NCBI GenBank assembly: GCA_039030395.1
Contig: JBCCEF010000005.1
Location: forward strand, 174,178-238,177
Reading direction: 5' to 3'
DNA length: 64,000 bases
Source of the DNA: Acidobacteriota bacterium
GTDB lineage: Bacteria > Acidobacteriota > Thermoanaerobaculia > Multivoradales > JBCCEF01
The notes under the pieces are model-generated. The model saw only the letters and a list, made by a program, of their open reading frames with translations. It ran no database searches and had not been told where the DNA came from. A program made the position numbers and the translations under genes. Shown in pieces: positions 42,882 through 51,232 of the stretch (within the stretch, counting starts at the first letter, position 1; every line of letters starts with the position of its first letter).

Positions 42882-44804
42882 ATGCGTTGTGAGGTCATCC
42901 TGCGATCGCTTGTATCGTCCGCTCTAATCTTCGCTCTCGCCTGTCAGCCGGTGGAGAAGCCCGACGGCGAAGTCGAGGTGGCCGTCTGCACCGGCCCCGG
43001 CGGAACCCTCGATCTCGCCTGCCCGGCGCCGCCCAACATTCCCGCGACCGCCCAGCAGCCAGACTACGACTACTTCTCGTGGAACACCTTCGTCGCTCTG
43101 AACTGGCCGGCGGTCGATCCGAGTAGCTCGAACAGCTATGCGCGTGGCTTCCCGGATGCCGACGCGGCCTTCACGGATACCACTGCCGGTGACCTCGCCT
43201 CGCTGGTGGTGTGGGAAACCTTCAAAGAGAAACGAGAAATCTTCGACTTCGGACCCGGCCCCCTGGTGACCCCCAACCCGACGCCGCCGGGAGAGTGGCG
43301 CCAGCCGGTGCAGTACCTCGGAAACATTAGCGGGGACGTGGCCGATTGTCCGGCCGCCGGCAACGGCGGTCAGGAGATCGTCTTCCAAACCTCGAAGTCC
43401 TTGCCGGACAGCTTGGACGAAACCCTGGAAGTGCTCTCCGAGGCTTTAGAGACGCCCGATCAACTTTGCCATGGTTATCCTTCCGGACCGAAGGCGGAGT
43501 TTTGCCAGCAGGTGCCGCAGCACGCCGTGTCGCCGCACGTTTGGAAGGGCTTGCCGACGGATCCGAGCCCGCAGCCGATCCGCTACGAGGTCAAGGTCAA
43601 CTGGGACTTCTTCAACTACGTGGTCAACACCACGGTGCAGTCTACGAGCGCCACCTACAAGGACCTCTACAAGGACTCCGTCAAGCAGGCGGCGATGATG
43701 GATCCGGACGCGCCCCTGCGGTTGCCCTATCGTTCGAATTCCTCGACCCGGCCGGACGGCAGCACCTCCGGTCCGAACTCGAACGCGGTGCTCGACTACT
43801 CGGCACTGGAATGCATGCAGCACAACCTCAAGGGACCGACGGATCCCTCTATCGAGCCGTGCGGGATGGGTGCCGTCCACACCAAGGCGGCGTGGATTCC
43901 CCTTCACGATCCGGCGGACTACGACAAGTACTACACCAAGAAGGCCCTGTACTACGTTTCGACCTCGGAGACGGATCCGGTCGAGTGCCGCGAGGGGGTC
44001 TTCGGACTGGTCGGATTCCACATCATTCAGCGGGTGCATCAGAGCACCGGGCAGAAGGGGATCGGCGGCACTTTCATCTTTTCTTCCTGGGAGCACAAGG
44101 AGATCGAGCAGGGTGGCTACAGCTACGTCAACTACTGGGACGGCCGGCCGCTCGATGCTCCGAATAGCGCCGGGTTCTATCCCAACCCCCTCGATCCGAG
44201 CTCTCCTCTGCCGGTGAAGCGGCAGGTCAACACCATCCTGCCGAACACCATGGAAGTGAACGAGTCGGTGTGGGCGGCCATCCGAGAGAAGAATCCGAAC
44301 TCCGTGTGGCTCAACTACCAGCTCATCGGCACCCAGTTTCAGCCGGTGGACTTGAACAATCTGTCTGCGCCGAGCGATCCGGCCTTCCCGGTGTCGACGA
44401 ACGATCCGCTGGGCATCGGCCAGCCGCAGTTCATGGCGAACCTTGCTCTGGAAACCAATCTCGGATTGCAGCACTTCCAAGGCTTGGCGCCGTTGACCTC
44501 CGTCAACGGCAAGTTCTCCGGCACCGCGCCGGCCGGCTGCACCTTGACCGGTGGATGTCCCTCGGGGATCCAGAACAACGGCTCGGCGGGCTTCGCGCGG
44601 ACGGGCTACAACCTCGCCTTCGGCACTCTGGTCAAGGATCAGATCCAGCCGGTGGCGTACAACATGGGCGGCTGCATGGGCTGCCACGGCGTGTCGCAGC
44701 TGCGCGGATCGTCGTTCAGCTTCGTGCTGCTCGCCGGTCAGGCCGGCGCCGATGCGGATACGGAGCGCACCTTCACCCAGCAACCGCCGCCGACCGTGCC
44801 GTAG
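42882..44804 (+). CDS. Lipoprotein with C-terminal CxxCH (cytochrome c-like) site
   Basis: 640 residues from ATG 42882 (GGAGGGAG upstream). Lipoprotein signal MRCEVILRSLVSSALIFALAC with lipidated Cys21. A large mature domain rich in aromatic and Asn residues (DYDYFSWNTFVALNWPAVDP near the start) that I do not recognise, with several paired Cys (CPAAGNGG, CHGYPSG, CTLTGGC). Near the end GGCMGCHGVSQLRGSSFSFVL has CxxCH at residues 598-602, a covalent haem c site, with a short tail and no obvious distal Met. It may be an outer-membrane or periplasmic electron-transfer or oxidoreductase protein. Followed by a hairpin at 44830. Confidence 0.7.
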   Translation: MRCEVILRSLVSSALIFALACQPVEKPDGEVEVAVCTGPGGTLDLACPAPPNIPATAQQPDYDYFSWNTFVALNWPAVDPSSSNSYARGFPDADAAFTDTTAGDLASLVVWETFKEKREIFDFGPGPLVTPNPTPPGEWRQPVQYLGNISGDVADCPAAGNGGQEIVFQTSKSLPDSLDETLEVLSEALETPDQLCHGYPSGPKAEFCQQVPQHAVSPHVWKGLPTDPSPQPIRYEVKVNWDFFNYVVNTTVQSTSATYKDLYKDSVKQAAMMDPDAPLRLPYRSNSSTRPDGSTSGPNSNAVLDYSALECMQHNLKGPTDPSIEPCGMGAVHTKAAWIPLHDPADYDKYYTKKALYYVSTSETDPVECREGVFGLVGFHIIQRVHQSTGQKGIGGTFIFSSWEHKEIEQGGYSYVNYWDGRPLDAPNSAGFYPNPLDPSSPLPVKRQVNTILPNTMEVNESVWAAIREKNPNSVWLNYQLIGTQFQPVDLNNLSAPSDPAFPVSTNDPLGIGQPQFMANLALETNLGLQHFQGLAPLTSVNGKFSGTAPAGCTLTGGCPSGIQNNGSAGFARTGYNLAFGTLVKDQIQPVAYNMGGCMGCHGVSQLRGSSFSFVLLAGQAGADADTERTFTQQPPPTVP

Positions 44805-44829
44805 CCCGCTCGGCTTCGCGACGGTAGAG

Positions 44830-44862
44830 GCGGGTTCGGCTCAGCGCCGAAGCCGAACCCGC
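44830..44862 (+). terminator. Hairpin after the CxxCH lipoprotein gene
   Basis: GCGGGTTCGGCT (44830-44841) pairs perfectly with AGCCGAACCCGC (44851-44862), 9-base loop, 25 bases past the stop. No T-run. A TACAAT at 44887-44892 may be the -10 box of the next gene. Confidence 0.6.
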
Positions 44863-44933
44863 GGGACCTTTCGGACGGATTACGCGTACAATAGTAGTAG
44901 ACAGCTATGTCCACTCAACCAAGGGAGTCCGAT

Positions 44934-45323
44934 ATGAAGAAGATCTTGCTGCTCGGTGCCGTCGCCGCTCTCGTCCTCACCGCCTCGCTGGTCGCCGCGC
45001 CGGATCAACAGGTGTTGAAGGGCGAGTATTTCTGGACCTACGACAACACCCGTGGCGATCTCAAGGCGACCTTGACGCCGACCGGTGAGAACACCTGGGA
45101 CATCGCCTTCGATTTTCGTTTCAGCGGCGAGCCCCACACCTACAAGGGAACGGCCACCGGTAGCCTGGACAATGGTTCTCTCGCGGGAACCGTCAAGAAC
45201 GAAAATGGTCGCCGGACCTTCACCTTCGAGGGCAGCTTCGACGACGGGCGCTTCGAAGGCACGCACGCCGAGTTGAGGAAGGGCAAGGAGCGTTCGATGG
45301 GTACCCTCTGGCTCGCGCGCTGA
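44934..45323 (+). CDS. Small exported beta-rich protein of unknown function
   Basis: 129 residues from ATG 44934 with AAGGGAG upstream. Signal peptide MKKILLLGAVAALVLTASLVAAP. The mature part alternates strands with Gly turns (GEYFWTYDNTRGDLKATLTP, TWDIAFDFRFSG, TYKGTATGSL, GSLAGTVKNENGRRTFTFEGSFDDGRFEGTHAEL), as in small antiparallel beta-barrels or sandwiches. No catalytic motif. No family recognised; relatives in soil bacteria are usually labelled hypothetical. The cruciform repeat F starts 7 bases after its stop. Confidence 0.7.
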   Translation: MKKILLLGAVAALVLTASLVAAPDQQVLKGEYFWTYDNTRGDLKATLTPTGENTWDIAFDFRFSGEPHTYKGTATGSLDNGSLAGTVKNENGRRTFTFEGSFDDGRFEGTHAELRKGKERSMGTLWLAR

Positions 45324-45329
45324 GTTTTG

Positions 45330-45503
45330 CCTGCATTTCTCGCCCGCTATCGACTGCGACTACCTATGCCACTGAATCTGCTGCGTTATCCGCAGAACCT
45401 GCTCCTCGACGTACTGAAAGTACGCTTTCGTCGCAGACCCCGCGGATGCCTTGCATCTCCAGCGACCTTCGGCCTCACGCTAAGATCACTGGTGAGAAAT
45501 GCA
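45330..45503 (-). repeat. Cruciform repeat family F, copy 2 (long outer arms)
   Basis: Outer arms CCTGCATTTCTC (45330-45341) and GAGAAATGCAGG (45492-45503) are perfect. Inner palindromes: CGTACT-GAA-AGTACG near 45410-45424, and CTGCGTTATCCGCAG around 45381-45395. On the minus strand the core reads AAGGC ... CGTACTTTCAGTACGTCGAG ... AACGC, matching copies at 32945 and 63667. Confidence 0.65.
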
Positions 45504-45538
45504 GGCTGGATGGATGCGACTGGTAAGGTGCGCGGATC

Positions 45539-45886
45539 ATGTCTATTTTGAGCCGCACGCTGTGCCTGCTGGTGATATCCAACCTGTTCATGTTGACGGC
45601 TTGGTATCTGCACTTGAAGTTGCTGGACCACCGTCCCTGGTACGTCGCATCGGCGGTGAGCTGGGGGATTGCCTTTTTCGAGTACACCGTCCACATTCCG
45701 GCGAACCGCATCGGGTACCAGGTGCTGAGTTTGTCGGAACTCCAGATCCTCCAGGTGGGCCTGTCGCTCGTGCTGTTCATGCCCTTCTCGGTGCTGGTGA
45801 TGGGCAAACCGATCAAGCTCGACTATGTATGGGCGGCGCTGTGTCTGGGCGGCGCCGCTTACTTCATCTTCAGGCCTGATGGCTAG
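45539..45886 (+). CDS. DUF486 (DMT-family) small membrane protein
   Basis: 115 residues, four predicted membrane helices. It matches the DUF486 pattern closely: LVISNLFMLTAWYLHLK, ASAVSWGIAFFEYTVHIPANRIGY, LSELQILQVGLSLVLFMPFSVLVMG and LDYVWAALCLGGAAYFIFR. The family is a half-size relative of drug/metabolite transporters, presumably functioning as a dimer; no substrate is established. Its TAG stop (45884-45886) is the first half of the GCTAGC end of the composite repeat. Confidence 0.88.
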   Translation: MSILSRTLCLLVISNLFMLTAWYLHLKLLDHRPWYVASAVSWGIAFFEYTVHIPANRIGYQVLSLSELQILQVGLSLVLFMPFSVLVMGKPIKLDYVWAALCLGGAAYFIFRPDG

Positions 45887-46046
45887 CAGGTCTGCTGAAG
45901 AGCGCTTCGCGCATCGTTTCAGCAGACCCGCTAGCTTGCTCTTTCAGAGGGGCTGGGCTCCCCCTCGACCGAGGAAGCGCAGCTTTTCGGTCTCGCCCCC
46001 GTCCTCGGCGCCTTCGGCGCCGCCTCGCCCGTCGGGCTCGGAGCAC
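45882..46046 (-). repeat. Composite intergenic repeat H-G (copy 4, inverted)
   Basis: G part 45882-45936: GCTAGCAGGTCTGCTGAA pairs with TTTCAGCAGACCCGCTAGC. H part 45948-46044 on the minus strand: GAGCCCGACGGGC, GGCGCCGAAGGCGCC (46007-46021) and a CCGAAAA/CCTCGG hairpin (45969-45990). Read on the minus strand the order is H then G, as in the copy at 28198-28357. It contains the stop codon of the upstream gene and the GGAG ahead of the VOC gene. Confidence 0.75.
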
Positions 46047-46053
46047 GAAATTC

Positions 46054-46566
46054 ATGAACTCTTCACCACCCCCTAGCGAATCTGGATCACACCCGGGTTT
46101 CGAGGGCATCGACCACGTCGAGATGTTCGTGCCGTCCCGCCGGGAGGCCGTGGGCTGGTACGGAGAAGTCCTGGGGCTCGACGCCCTCGCCGAGCGCAAG
46201 GACTGGGCCTTGAGCCCGGGTGGGCCGCTGATGATCTCGAACGACCAGGGACAAACCATGTTGGCCTTGTTCCGAGCGGACGGCCACGGCATCGATCCCG
46301 CGGTGCGGGTGACTCCGTCCGTCGGTGCCTTCCGCTGGGTCGCCTTCCGTGCTTCGGGGGAGGGATTTCTCCGTTTCCTCGGGCGTCTGGCGGTCCTGAA
46401 CCTTCTGGATACACGCGGCGAGGCGGTGACCGTCGAGCGGGTGTCAGACCACCAAAGCGCCTGGTCGATCTACTTCGCCGACCCCTGGGGGCATGCCTTG
46501 GAGGTCACCACCTACGACTACGAGGTGGTGCGGCAGGGGCTGGTAAAAGCCTCCGAGAAGGGATGA
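46054..46566 (+). CDS. VOC (glyoxalase/bleomycin-resistance) family protein
   Basis: 170 residues. One VOC unit pair: GFEGIDHVEMFVPSRREAVGWYGEVLGLDALAERKDWAL, the middle GPLMISNDQGQTMLALFRAD, and the closing SAWSIYFADPWGHALEVTTYDYEVV with the metal-site Glu. Candidate metal ligands are His in IDHVEMF and Glu in ALEVTTY. Could be a lyase, isomerase or binding protein; no substrate evident. Only 8 bases separate its ATG from repeat H, which may supply its ribosome-binding GGAG. The DUF1304 gene follows with a 1-base gap. Confidence 0.83.
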   Translation: MNSSPPPSESGSHPGFEGIDHVEMFVPSRREAVGWYGEVLGLDALAERKDWALSPGGPLMISNDQGQTMLALFRADGHGIDPAVRVTPSVGAFRWVAFRASGEGFLRFLGRLAVLNLLDTRGEAVTVERVSDHQSAWSIYFADPWGHALEVTTYDYEVVRQGLVKASEKG

Positions 46567-46567
46567 G

Positions 46568-46951
46568 ATGAAAATCCTCAGCGTGGTCCTGGTCGTTCTT
46601 GTCGCTCTGGAGCATCTGTACTTTCTCTACCTGGAGATGTTCCAGTGGACTTCCCCGCAGGGCAGAGCCGCTTTCGGGACCACCCGCGAGCAGGCGGAGG
46701 CGTCGAAGGCTCTTGCCGCCAATCAGGGTCTCTACAACGGCTTCTTGAGCGCCGGGCTGATCTGGGGCCTGCTGCACCCGAGTGCCGCCTGCGGGGTGCA
46801 AATCCAGGTGTTCTTCCTGCTCTGCGTGGTGGTGGCGGCGATCTTCGGAGCGGCGACGGCGAGCCGCAAGATTCTGTGGATCCAGGGCCTACCGGCCGCT
46901 CTCGCCCTCGCGTCGCTGGCGGCTCTGCACTATTTTGGTGCTGTCGGTTAG
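46568..46951 (+). CDS. DUF1304 small membrane protein
   Basis: 127 residues, four membrane helices: KILSVVLVVLVALEHLYFLYLEMFQW, ANQGLYNGFLSAGLIWGLL, FFLLCVVVAAIFGAAT and LPAALALASLAALHYF. The EHLYFLYLEMFQW and ALAANQGLYNGFLSAGL motifs are those of DUF1304 membrane proteins; no biochemical function is established. Translationally adjacent to the VOC gene. It ends 4 bases from the convergent pepF stop. Confidence 0.88.
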   Translation: MKILSVVLVVLVALEHLYFLYLEMFQWTSPQGRAAFGTTREQAEASKALAANQGLYNGFLSAGLIWGLLHPSAACGVQIQVFFLLCVVVAAIFGAATASRKILWIQGLPAALALASLAALHYFGAVG

Positions 46952-46955
46952 CTTC

Positions 46956-48836
46956 TTACTCTTCCAGCGCCTCCAGCTCGTCCACTCGGTCTTCCACCAG
47001 CCGGAAGCCGTCGCGCCAGAATTCCGGATCGGTCATGTCGATACCGGCCTCTTCGAGAATTTCCTGGGGTCGCGCTGACCCGCCATAGCTGAGCAATTTC
47101 AAGTATCCAGGTTTGAAGGCTTCTCCCTCTTCCAGGTAGCGGCGGTAGAGGGCCAACACCAGGAGCTGTCCAAAGCTGTAGGCGTAGCAATAGAAGGGCG
47201 TGTGGAAGATGTGGGGGATGCTCAACCACTCGTACTGAAACTCCGGCGCCACATCGATCGAGTCGCCGAACTGATGGGCCAGGCCTTCCATATAGAGGGC
47301 GTTCAGTTCGTCTACCGATCCGCCTTCGAGGACAGCGCGATGGGCGTCGATCTCGAAGCGCACGAAGTAGGCCTGGCGCAGCACGGTGGCGTAGAAATCG
47401 TCCACCGAGGCGGCCAGCAGCTCGCGGCGGGTCAGGGGATCTGTCTCCGCCCGCAGCAGGCGATCGGTCATCAACATCTCCGCGAACACCGAGGCCGTTT
47501 CCGCTAGCGGCAGGGAGGCGTGCTGAGTGAAGCAGGAGTGGTCTTCGGCCAGCATGCTGTGGACGGCGTGGCCCAGTTCGTGGGCCAGAGTGGCTACGTC
47601 CCGCACCCGGTTGTTGTAGTTCACCAACACCCACGGTGTGAAGCGCGGTAGCACCGTGGAGCAGAAGGCTCCGCCCCGCTTGCCCTTGCGCACCTCACTG
47701 TCGATGTGGCCGTTGCGGAAGACCCGCTCGGCCAGCTCCGCCACCCGCGGGTGGAAGTCGGCGAAGGTGTCGAGCACCGAAGCGACCGCTTCTTCGTAGG
47801 GAATCTCCCGGTCAGACGTGGCGATGGGGGCGTAGAGGTCGTAGCGGCGTAGGCGATCCATCCCCAGCCATTGGGCCTTCATGCGGAAGTAACGGCGGAA
47901 CACTCGAGCGTTCTCGGCGGCTACATCGAGGAGTACCTGGGCCGCTTCATCGGGGATGTCGTTGTGCAGGTTGCGGACCGCGATGGGGGAAGAAAAGCCG
48001 CGCAAGTCGAGGTTCTCGGCGGCCCAGTCTCGCACTCGATTGGAGTAGATCTGGCCGAGGATGGTGGCCTCCTCCTCGTAGGTGCCGTAGAGCTCGCGGT
48101 AGGCTTTTTCGCGCAGCTCGGCGCGGGGCGAGAAAACGTAACTCATCAGGCCGTCGCGCGGCAGGACTTTCTCCTCGCCGTCCACTTCGAGACGGTACTC
48201 GAGGCGGTTGGTGAGCATCGAATAGAGCGTCAGCAGGGCGCTCATGCCGTTCGAGTCCTTGACGTTGATCAACTGCTCCGAAGACTCGCGCAGGGTGAAC
48301 GGCTTCTCGCGGCGCAGGTTGGCCAGGAAGTGCCGATGGTCGGCGTGCTCTTCAACGGTCGGCAGCAGCCGCTCCGCCGCCGCGTCGTCGAGGGACTTCC
48401 ACCACACCTCGAAGAACAGAATGCGGTTGTGCAGACCGGTGACGATCTGATCGATACGGTTGCGGAAACTCTGCGCCGGTCGCGACTGGGTGTCTTCGGC
48501 AAACCACAAGGAGGCATAGCCGAGAAAGGTGTCGAACCGCTCGAAGATCGCCTCGAAGGAAAAAACCACCTGAAGAAAATCGTTCCGTTCCATCGCCGCG
48601 GTCAACTGCGGCCGCAGACCCTCGAAGGCTTCGACATCCGCTGTCAGGGCGGCGAGACGACGATCGACTTCGGCGGGTTCGGTGTTGGGAAGGAGCTCCG
48701 AGAGGTCCCAGCCGGTCAGCGAGTAGGTGGTGGAAGAGCTGGAGATGGGTGGACTGGAGTGAGATGGAGTGGGATTGGATATGGTCATCGACTTTCGGCG
48801 TTCAGAGAAAGGGTGAAGGATTGCTGGATCACGCAT
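46956..48836 (-). CDS. pepF: Oligoendopeptidase F (M3 metallopeptidase)
   Basis: 626 residues. Zinc site ATLAHELGHAVHSML (HExxH) with downstream Glu in LAETASVFAEM, the M3B arrangement. Long helical N-terminal lobe (GWDLSELLPNTEPAEVDRRLAAL). Cytosolic peptidase that trims 7-17-residue peptides. An ATG at 48788 (MTISNPTP) is an equally possible start, since neither has a good ribosome-binding site; a TACAAT (-10-like) near 48855 leaves room for both. Monocistronic, convergent with DUF1304. Confidence 0.92.
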   Translation of the reverse strand: MRDPAILHPFSERRKSMTISNPTPSHSSPPISSSSTTYSLTGWDLSELLPNTEPAEVDRRLAALTADVEAFEGLRPQLTAAMERNDFLQVVFSFEAIFERFDTFLGYASLWFAEDTQSRPAQSFRNRIDQIVTGLHNRILFFEVWWKSLDDAAAERLLPTVEEHADHRHFLANLRREKPFTLRESSEQLINVKDSNGMSALLTLYSMLTNRLEYRLEVDGEEKVLPRDGLMSYVFSPRAELREKAYRELYGTYEEEATILGQIYSNRVRDWAAENLDLRGFSSPIAVRNLHNDIPDEAAQVLLDVAAENARVFRRYFRMKAQWLGMDRLRRYDLYAPIATSDREIPYEEAVASVLDTFADFHPRVAELAERVFRNGHIDSEVRKGKRGGAFCSTVLPRFTPWVLVNYNNRVRDVATLAHELGHAVHSMLAEDHSCFTQHASLPLAETASVFAEMLMTDRLLRAETDPLTRRELLAASVDDFYATVLRQAYFVRFEIDAHRAVLEGGSVDELNALYMEGLAHQFGDSIDVAPEFQYEWLSIPHIFHTPFYCYAYSFGQLLVLALYRRYLEEGEAFKPGYLKLLSYGGSARPQEILEEAGIDMTDPEFWRDGFRLVEDRVDELEALEE

Positions 48837-48913
48837 GCTCAGCGATCGAAACGCCTATTGTAGCCCCTTGACGCCATCTGCACGAGAGGGGCGCTAGGCC
48901 CCCCAAAAAGGCC

Positions 48914-50341
48914 TCAGGCCGGCTGGTTGGCCGGGCGCAAACGGCTCACCGCGATGCCGGCGACGAAGCCTGCGACCAGGGCCCAGAAAGGCGGCAGGAA
49001 TCCCGCCGTCGGCAGGTGGCCGCTCCAGCCCAGAATCAGCACCGCGTTGCCGGCGGCCAGCGAAGCGAGGGCGCCGCCGGCGGTGAAACGCTGCCAGCGA
49101 ACGCCGAGGAGCAGGGTCGGAAAGAGCGTCAGGTAGCCTTCGAAAGCCTTGCGGGAGATGCCGAAAACGGAGTCGTCCCAGGTGATGGCGAGCACGAACA
49201 CCACCGCCCCGATGGCCGCCGAGAAGATACGCCCCACCCACACTTCCGAGTCGAGCTTCTTGCCGCGAGCGGGCTCGATGACGTCGCGCACCACCATCGA
49301 ACTCAGGGTCAGGATCTGCGCATCGAGGGTGGACATTACCGCCGCCAGCACTGCCAGGAAGCCCAGGCTGCCGAGAATCGCCGGCAAGTGCGTGGCGGTC
49401 ATCCGGTGGAACACTTGATCCGGCACTTCGAGCCCGGGAAAGGCCGCGGCGCCCCAGACTCCGATCAACACCGCCGGCACCCATAGGATGCCCAGAGCCA
49501 CCGGGTAGTAGCGGCTGACTTGGCGCAGGGTCTTCTCCTGGTCGGCGGACATCAACCGCACCATCATGTGGGGGAAGGTGATCACCGTCAGCGAGATCAC
49601 CAGCCCCCAAGAGGCCCAGGCCTTGGGAGCGAACAGTCCGCCGCTGCCCTTGACCAGCAGGGATGGATCGACGTCCCGCACCCGCTCCATGGCGGCGCTC
49701 AATCCCCCGAGGGAATGCGACATCAGGAAGAAGGCCGCTACCATGAAGACCATGAACACCACCCCCTGGAAGACGTTGGTCCAGGCCGTTGCCCGCATGC
49801 CGCCGAGACTGGTGTAGGCGAGGGCGACCAACACCACGCCGAGGGCGGCGACGGCGGCCGAAAGGCGCCCGTCGCTCGACTCCGAGAGGATCAACGCCGC
49901 GCTCTTCACCGCCTGCACCATGTACGGCACGGTGTAGAGGGTGAAGAGCCCGAAGAGCACGAAACCGACGGTCTTCGACTTCAGATGCTTGGCGTAGAGC
50001 TCCGCCGGGGTCAGCGCCTCCAGCTTTGCCGCTAGCCGGCGAGCGGGGGAGCCGATCGCCCAAAAGGTCAAGGGAATGCCCAGCGCGACGATCGGCGCGT
50101 TGAGACCGAAGACACCGATGCCGAGGCCGTAGGCGAGGCCGGGAATTCCCACCAAGACGAAGGAGGTGTTGTTGGTGCCGAAGAGCGCCATGAACAACAC
50201 CAGCGGTCCGAGGGTCCGGCCGGCCAGAAAGTACTCCTCCGGCGACCGGCCAGCACGCCGGGTGGCGATCGCGCCGAGCACCAGCACCACTGACACATAG
50301 AGGGCGGCCGCCAGGGCGAGCTGGACGAGGGGATCGCTCAT
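48914..50341 (-). CDS. Sodium:solute symporter (SSS/SSF family)
   Basis: 475 residues, about 13 membrane helices. Family markers: AGRSPEEYFLAGRTLGPLVLFMALFGTNNTSFVLVGIPGLAYGLG (helix 1-2 Na site region), YTSLGGMRATAWTNVFQGVVF (the GGMRA-x-xxTD/N-x-Q motif), and ILAAVMSTLDAQILTLSSMVVRD (helix 8 Na2 site Ser/Thr). It imports a solute with sodium; acetate, proline, pantothenate and sugars are all known family substrates and none can be chosen. Its ATG overlaps the stop of the 58-residue membrane protein at 50338, a likely accessory subunit. Confidence 0.88.
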   Translation of the reverse strand: MSDPLVQLALAAALYVSVVLVLGAIATRRAGRSPEEYFLAGRTLGPLVLFMALFGTNNTSFVLVGIPGLAYGLGIGVFGLNAPIVALGIPLTFWAIGSPARRLAAKLEALTPAELYAKHLKSKTVGFVLFGLFTLYTVPYMVQAVKSAALILSESSDGRLSAAVAALGVVLVALAYTSLGGMRATAWTNVFQGVVFMVFMVAAFFLMSHSLGGLSAAMERVRDVDPSLLVKGSGGLFAPKAWASWGLVISLTVITFPHMMVRLMSADQEKTLRQVSRYYPVALGILWVPAVLIGVWGAAAFPGLEVPDQVFHRMTATHLPAILGSLGFLAVLAAVMSTLDAQILTLSSMVVRDVIEPARGKKLDSEVWVGRIFSAAIGAVVFVLAITWDDSVFGISRKAFEGYLTLFPTLLLGVRWQRFTAGGALASLAAGNAVLILGWSGHLPTAGFLPPFWALVAGFVAGIAVSRLRPANQPA

Positions 50342-50529
50342 TCGTCCCGCCAGACCTCAGTGGTGAAGAAGATCAAGTACAGGCAGGCGAGCACCAGCCA
50401 GGCCAGCCGCCAGGCCATCTCCTCCGGCAGCCAGCCGAAGTACAGCACCGGCCGTTGAGGGCGCCAGAAATCGAGGTGGAGGATGAGTAGGGCGGCCAGT
50501 CCGGCCCAGGCGAGGGTGCGGTATTTCAT
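50338..50529 (-). CDS. Small membrane protein coupled to the symporter
   Basis: 63 residues from ATG 50529. Two membrane helices (RTLAWAGLAALLILHLDFW and EMAWRLAWLVLACLYLIFF) ending in TTEVWRDE. Size, topology and ATGA overlap with the symporter gene match the DUF3311/YhdT-like partners often encoded before SSS transporters, though I cannot assign the family with certainty. The loop PVLYFGWLPEEMAWR resembles the P-x-x-F-G-x-P-x-x-x-x-W motif of those partners. Confidence 0.75.
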   Translation of the reverse strand: MKYRTLAWAGLAALLILHLDFWRPQRPVLYFGWLPEEMAWRLAWLVLACLYLIFFTTEVWRDE

Positions 50530-50668
50530 AGGGCTTCTACGCAATAGACCGACTGAAGATAGCAGGAGATGTAGAATCGGTGGTGTGGCGATTGCGCGAT
50601 TCTTGCAGTTGAGCGTTCGTCAAGCAGTGTTCGAGCCCTACCGACCGGACCATCACGAGGATCGATCT

Positions 50669-51145
50669 ATGAAGACTTCTCAGCGAATTGCCATCGTTCT
50701 GACCCTCGGCGTCCTTCTCGGCGCCGGCTTTGCCCTGAGTCCCTTTTTCGGTGACGGCGATCCCATCCCCTTCACGGACGTCAAGGCCCAGGCGCATCGG
50801 TTCATCGAGTGGGAGAGTTCGATCGAACTCACGGACGCCCAGGAACTCGTCAAGAAAGAGGCCCTCGAAGCCCTGCCGGCGCCCTGCTGCTCGGACAACA
50901 CCGCCTACACCTGCTGTTGCCCGTGCAACATGTCGCTTTCCATTTGGGGACTGTCCAACCGCCTGATCGCCGAGCACGGCTACAACGCCGAGCAGGTGCG
51001 CGAGAAGGTCAAGAGCTGGATCGCCACCATCAACCCGGACGGTTTTTCCGGCAGGGTTTGCTACACCGCCGGCGGTTGCCCCAAGCCCTTCGCCGAGGGT
51101 GGCTGCGGCGGCATGGTGCGCGGCAAGGTGAGCTGGGGCGAGTAG
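50669..51145 (+). CDS. Exported cysteine-rich protein of unknown function
   Basis: 158 residues from ATG 50669. Signal peptide or anchor MKTSQRIAIVLTLGVLLGAGFALSPFF. The mature region has 11 Cys, including PAPCCSDNTAYTCCCPCNM and a second set VCYTAGGCPKPFAEGGCGGM, separated by a helix (LSIWGLSNRLIAEHGYNAEQVREKVKSWI). The layout suggests a metal (copper or zinc) or redox protein related to the PCYCGC-type exported families, but I cannot place it firmly. Divergent from the symporter operon and followed by a strong bidirectional terminator. Confidence 0.7.
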   Translation: MKTSQRIAIVLTLGVLLGAGFALSPFFGDGDPIPFTDVKAQAHRFIEWESSIELTDAQELVKKEALEALPAPCCSDNTAYTCCCPCNMSLSIWGLSNRLIAEHGYNAEQVREKVKSWIATINPDGFSGRVCYTAGGCPKPFAEGGCGGMVRGKVSWGE

Positions 51146-51171
51146 GGAACTTCGCCGTCAGGGGAAGACGG

Positions 51172-51209
51172 AAAAGGCCGGATCTCGGGTGAGATCCGGC
51201 CTTTTCTTT
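51172..51209. terminator. Bidirectional rho-independent terminator
   Basis: AAAAGGCCGGATCTC (51172-51186) pairs perfectly with GAGATCCGGCCTTTT (51191-51205), 4-base loop, with A- and T-runs on the two sides. It separates the Cys-rich gene from the convergent giant repeat-protein gene. Confidence 0.92.
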
Positions 51210-51232
51210 GCCGCTGGATCTAGCGGTTGGCC

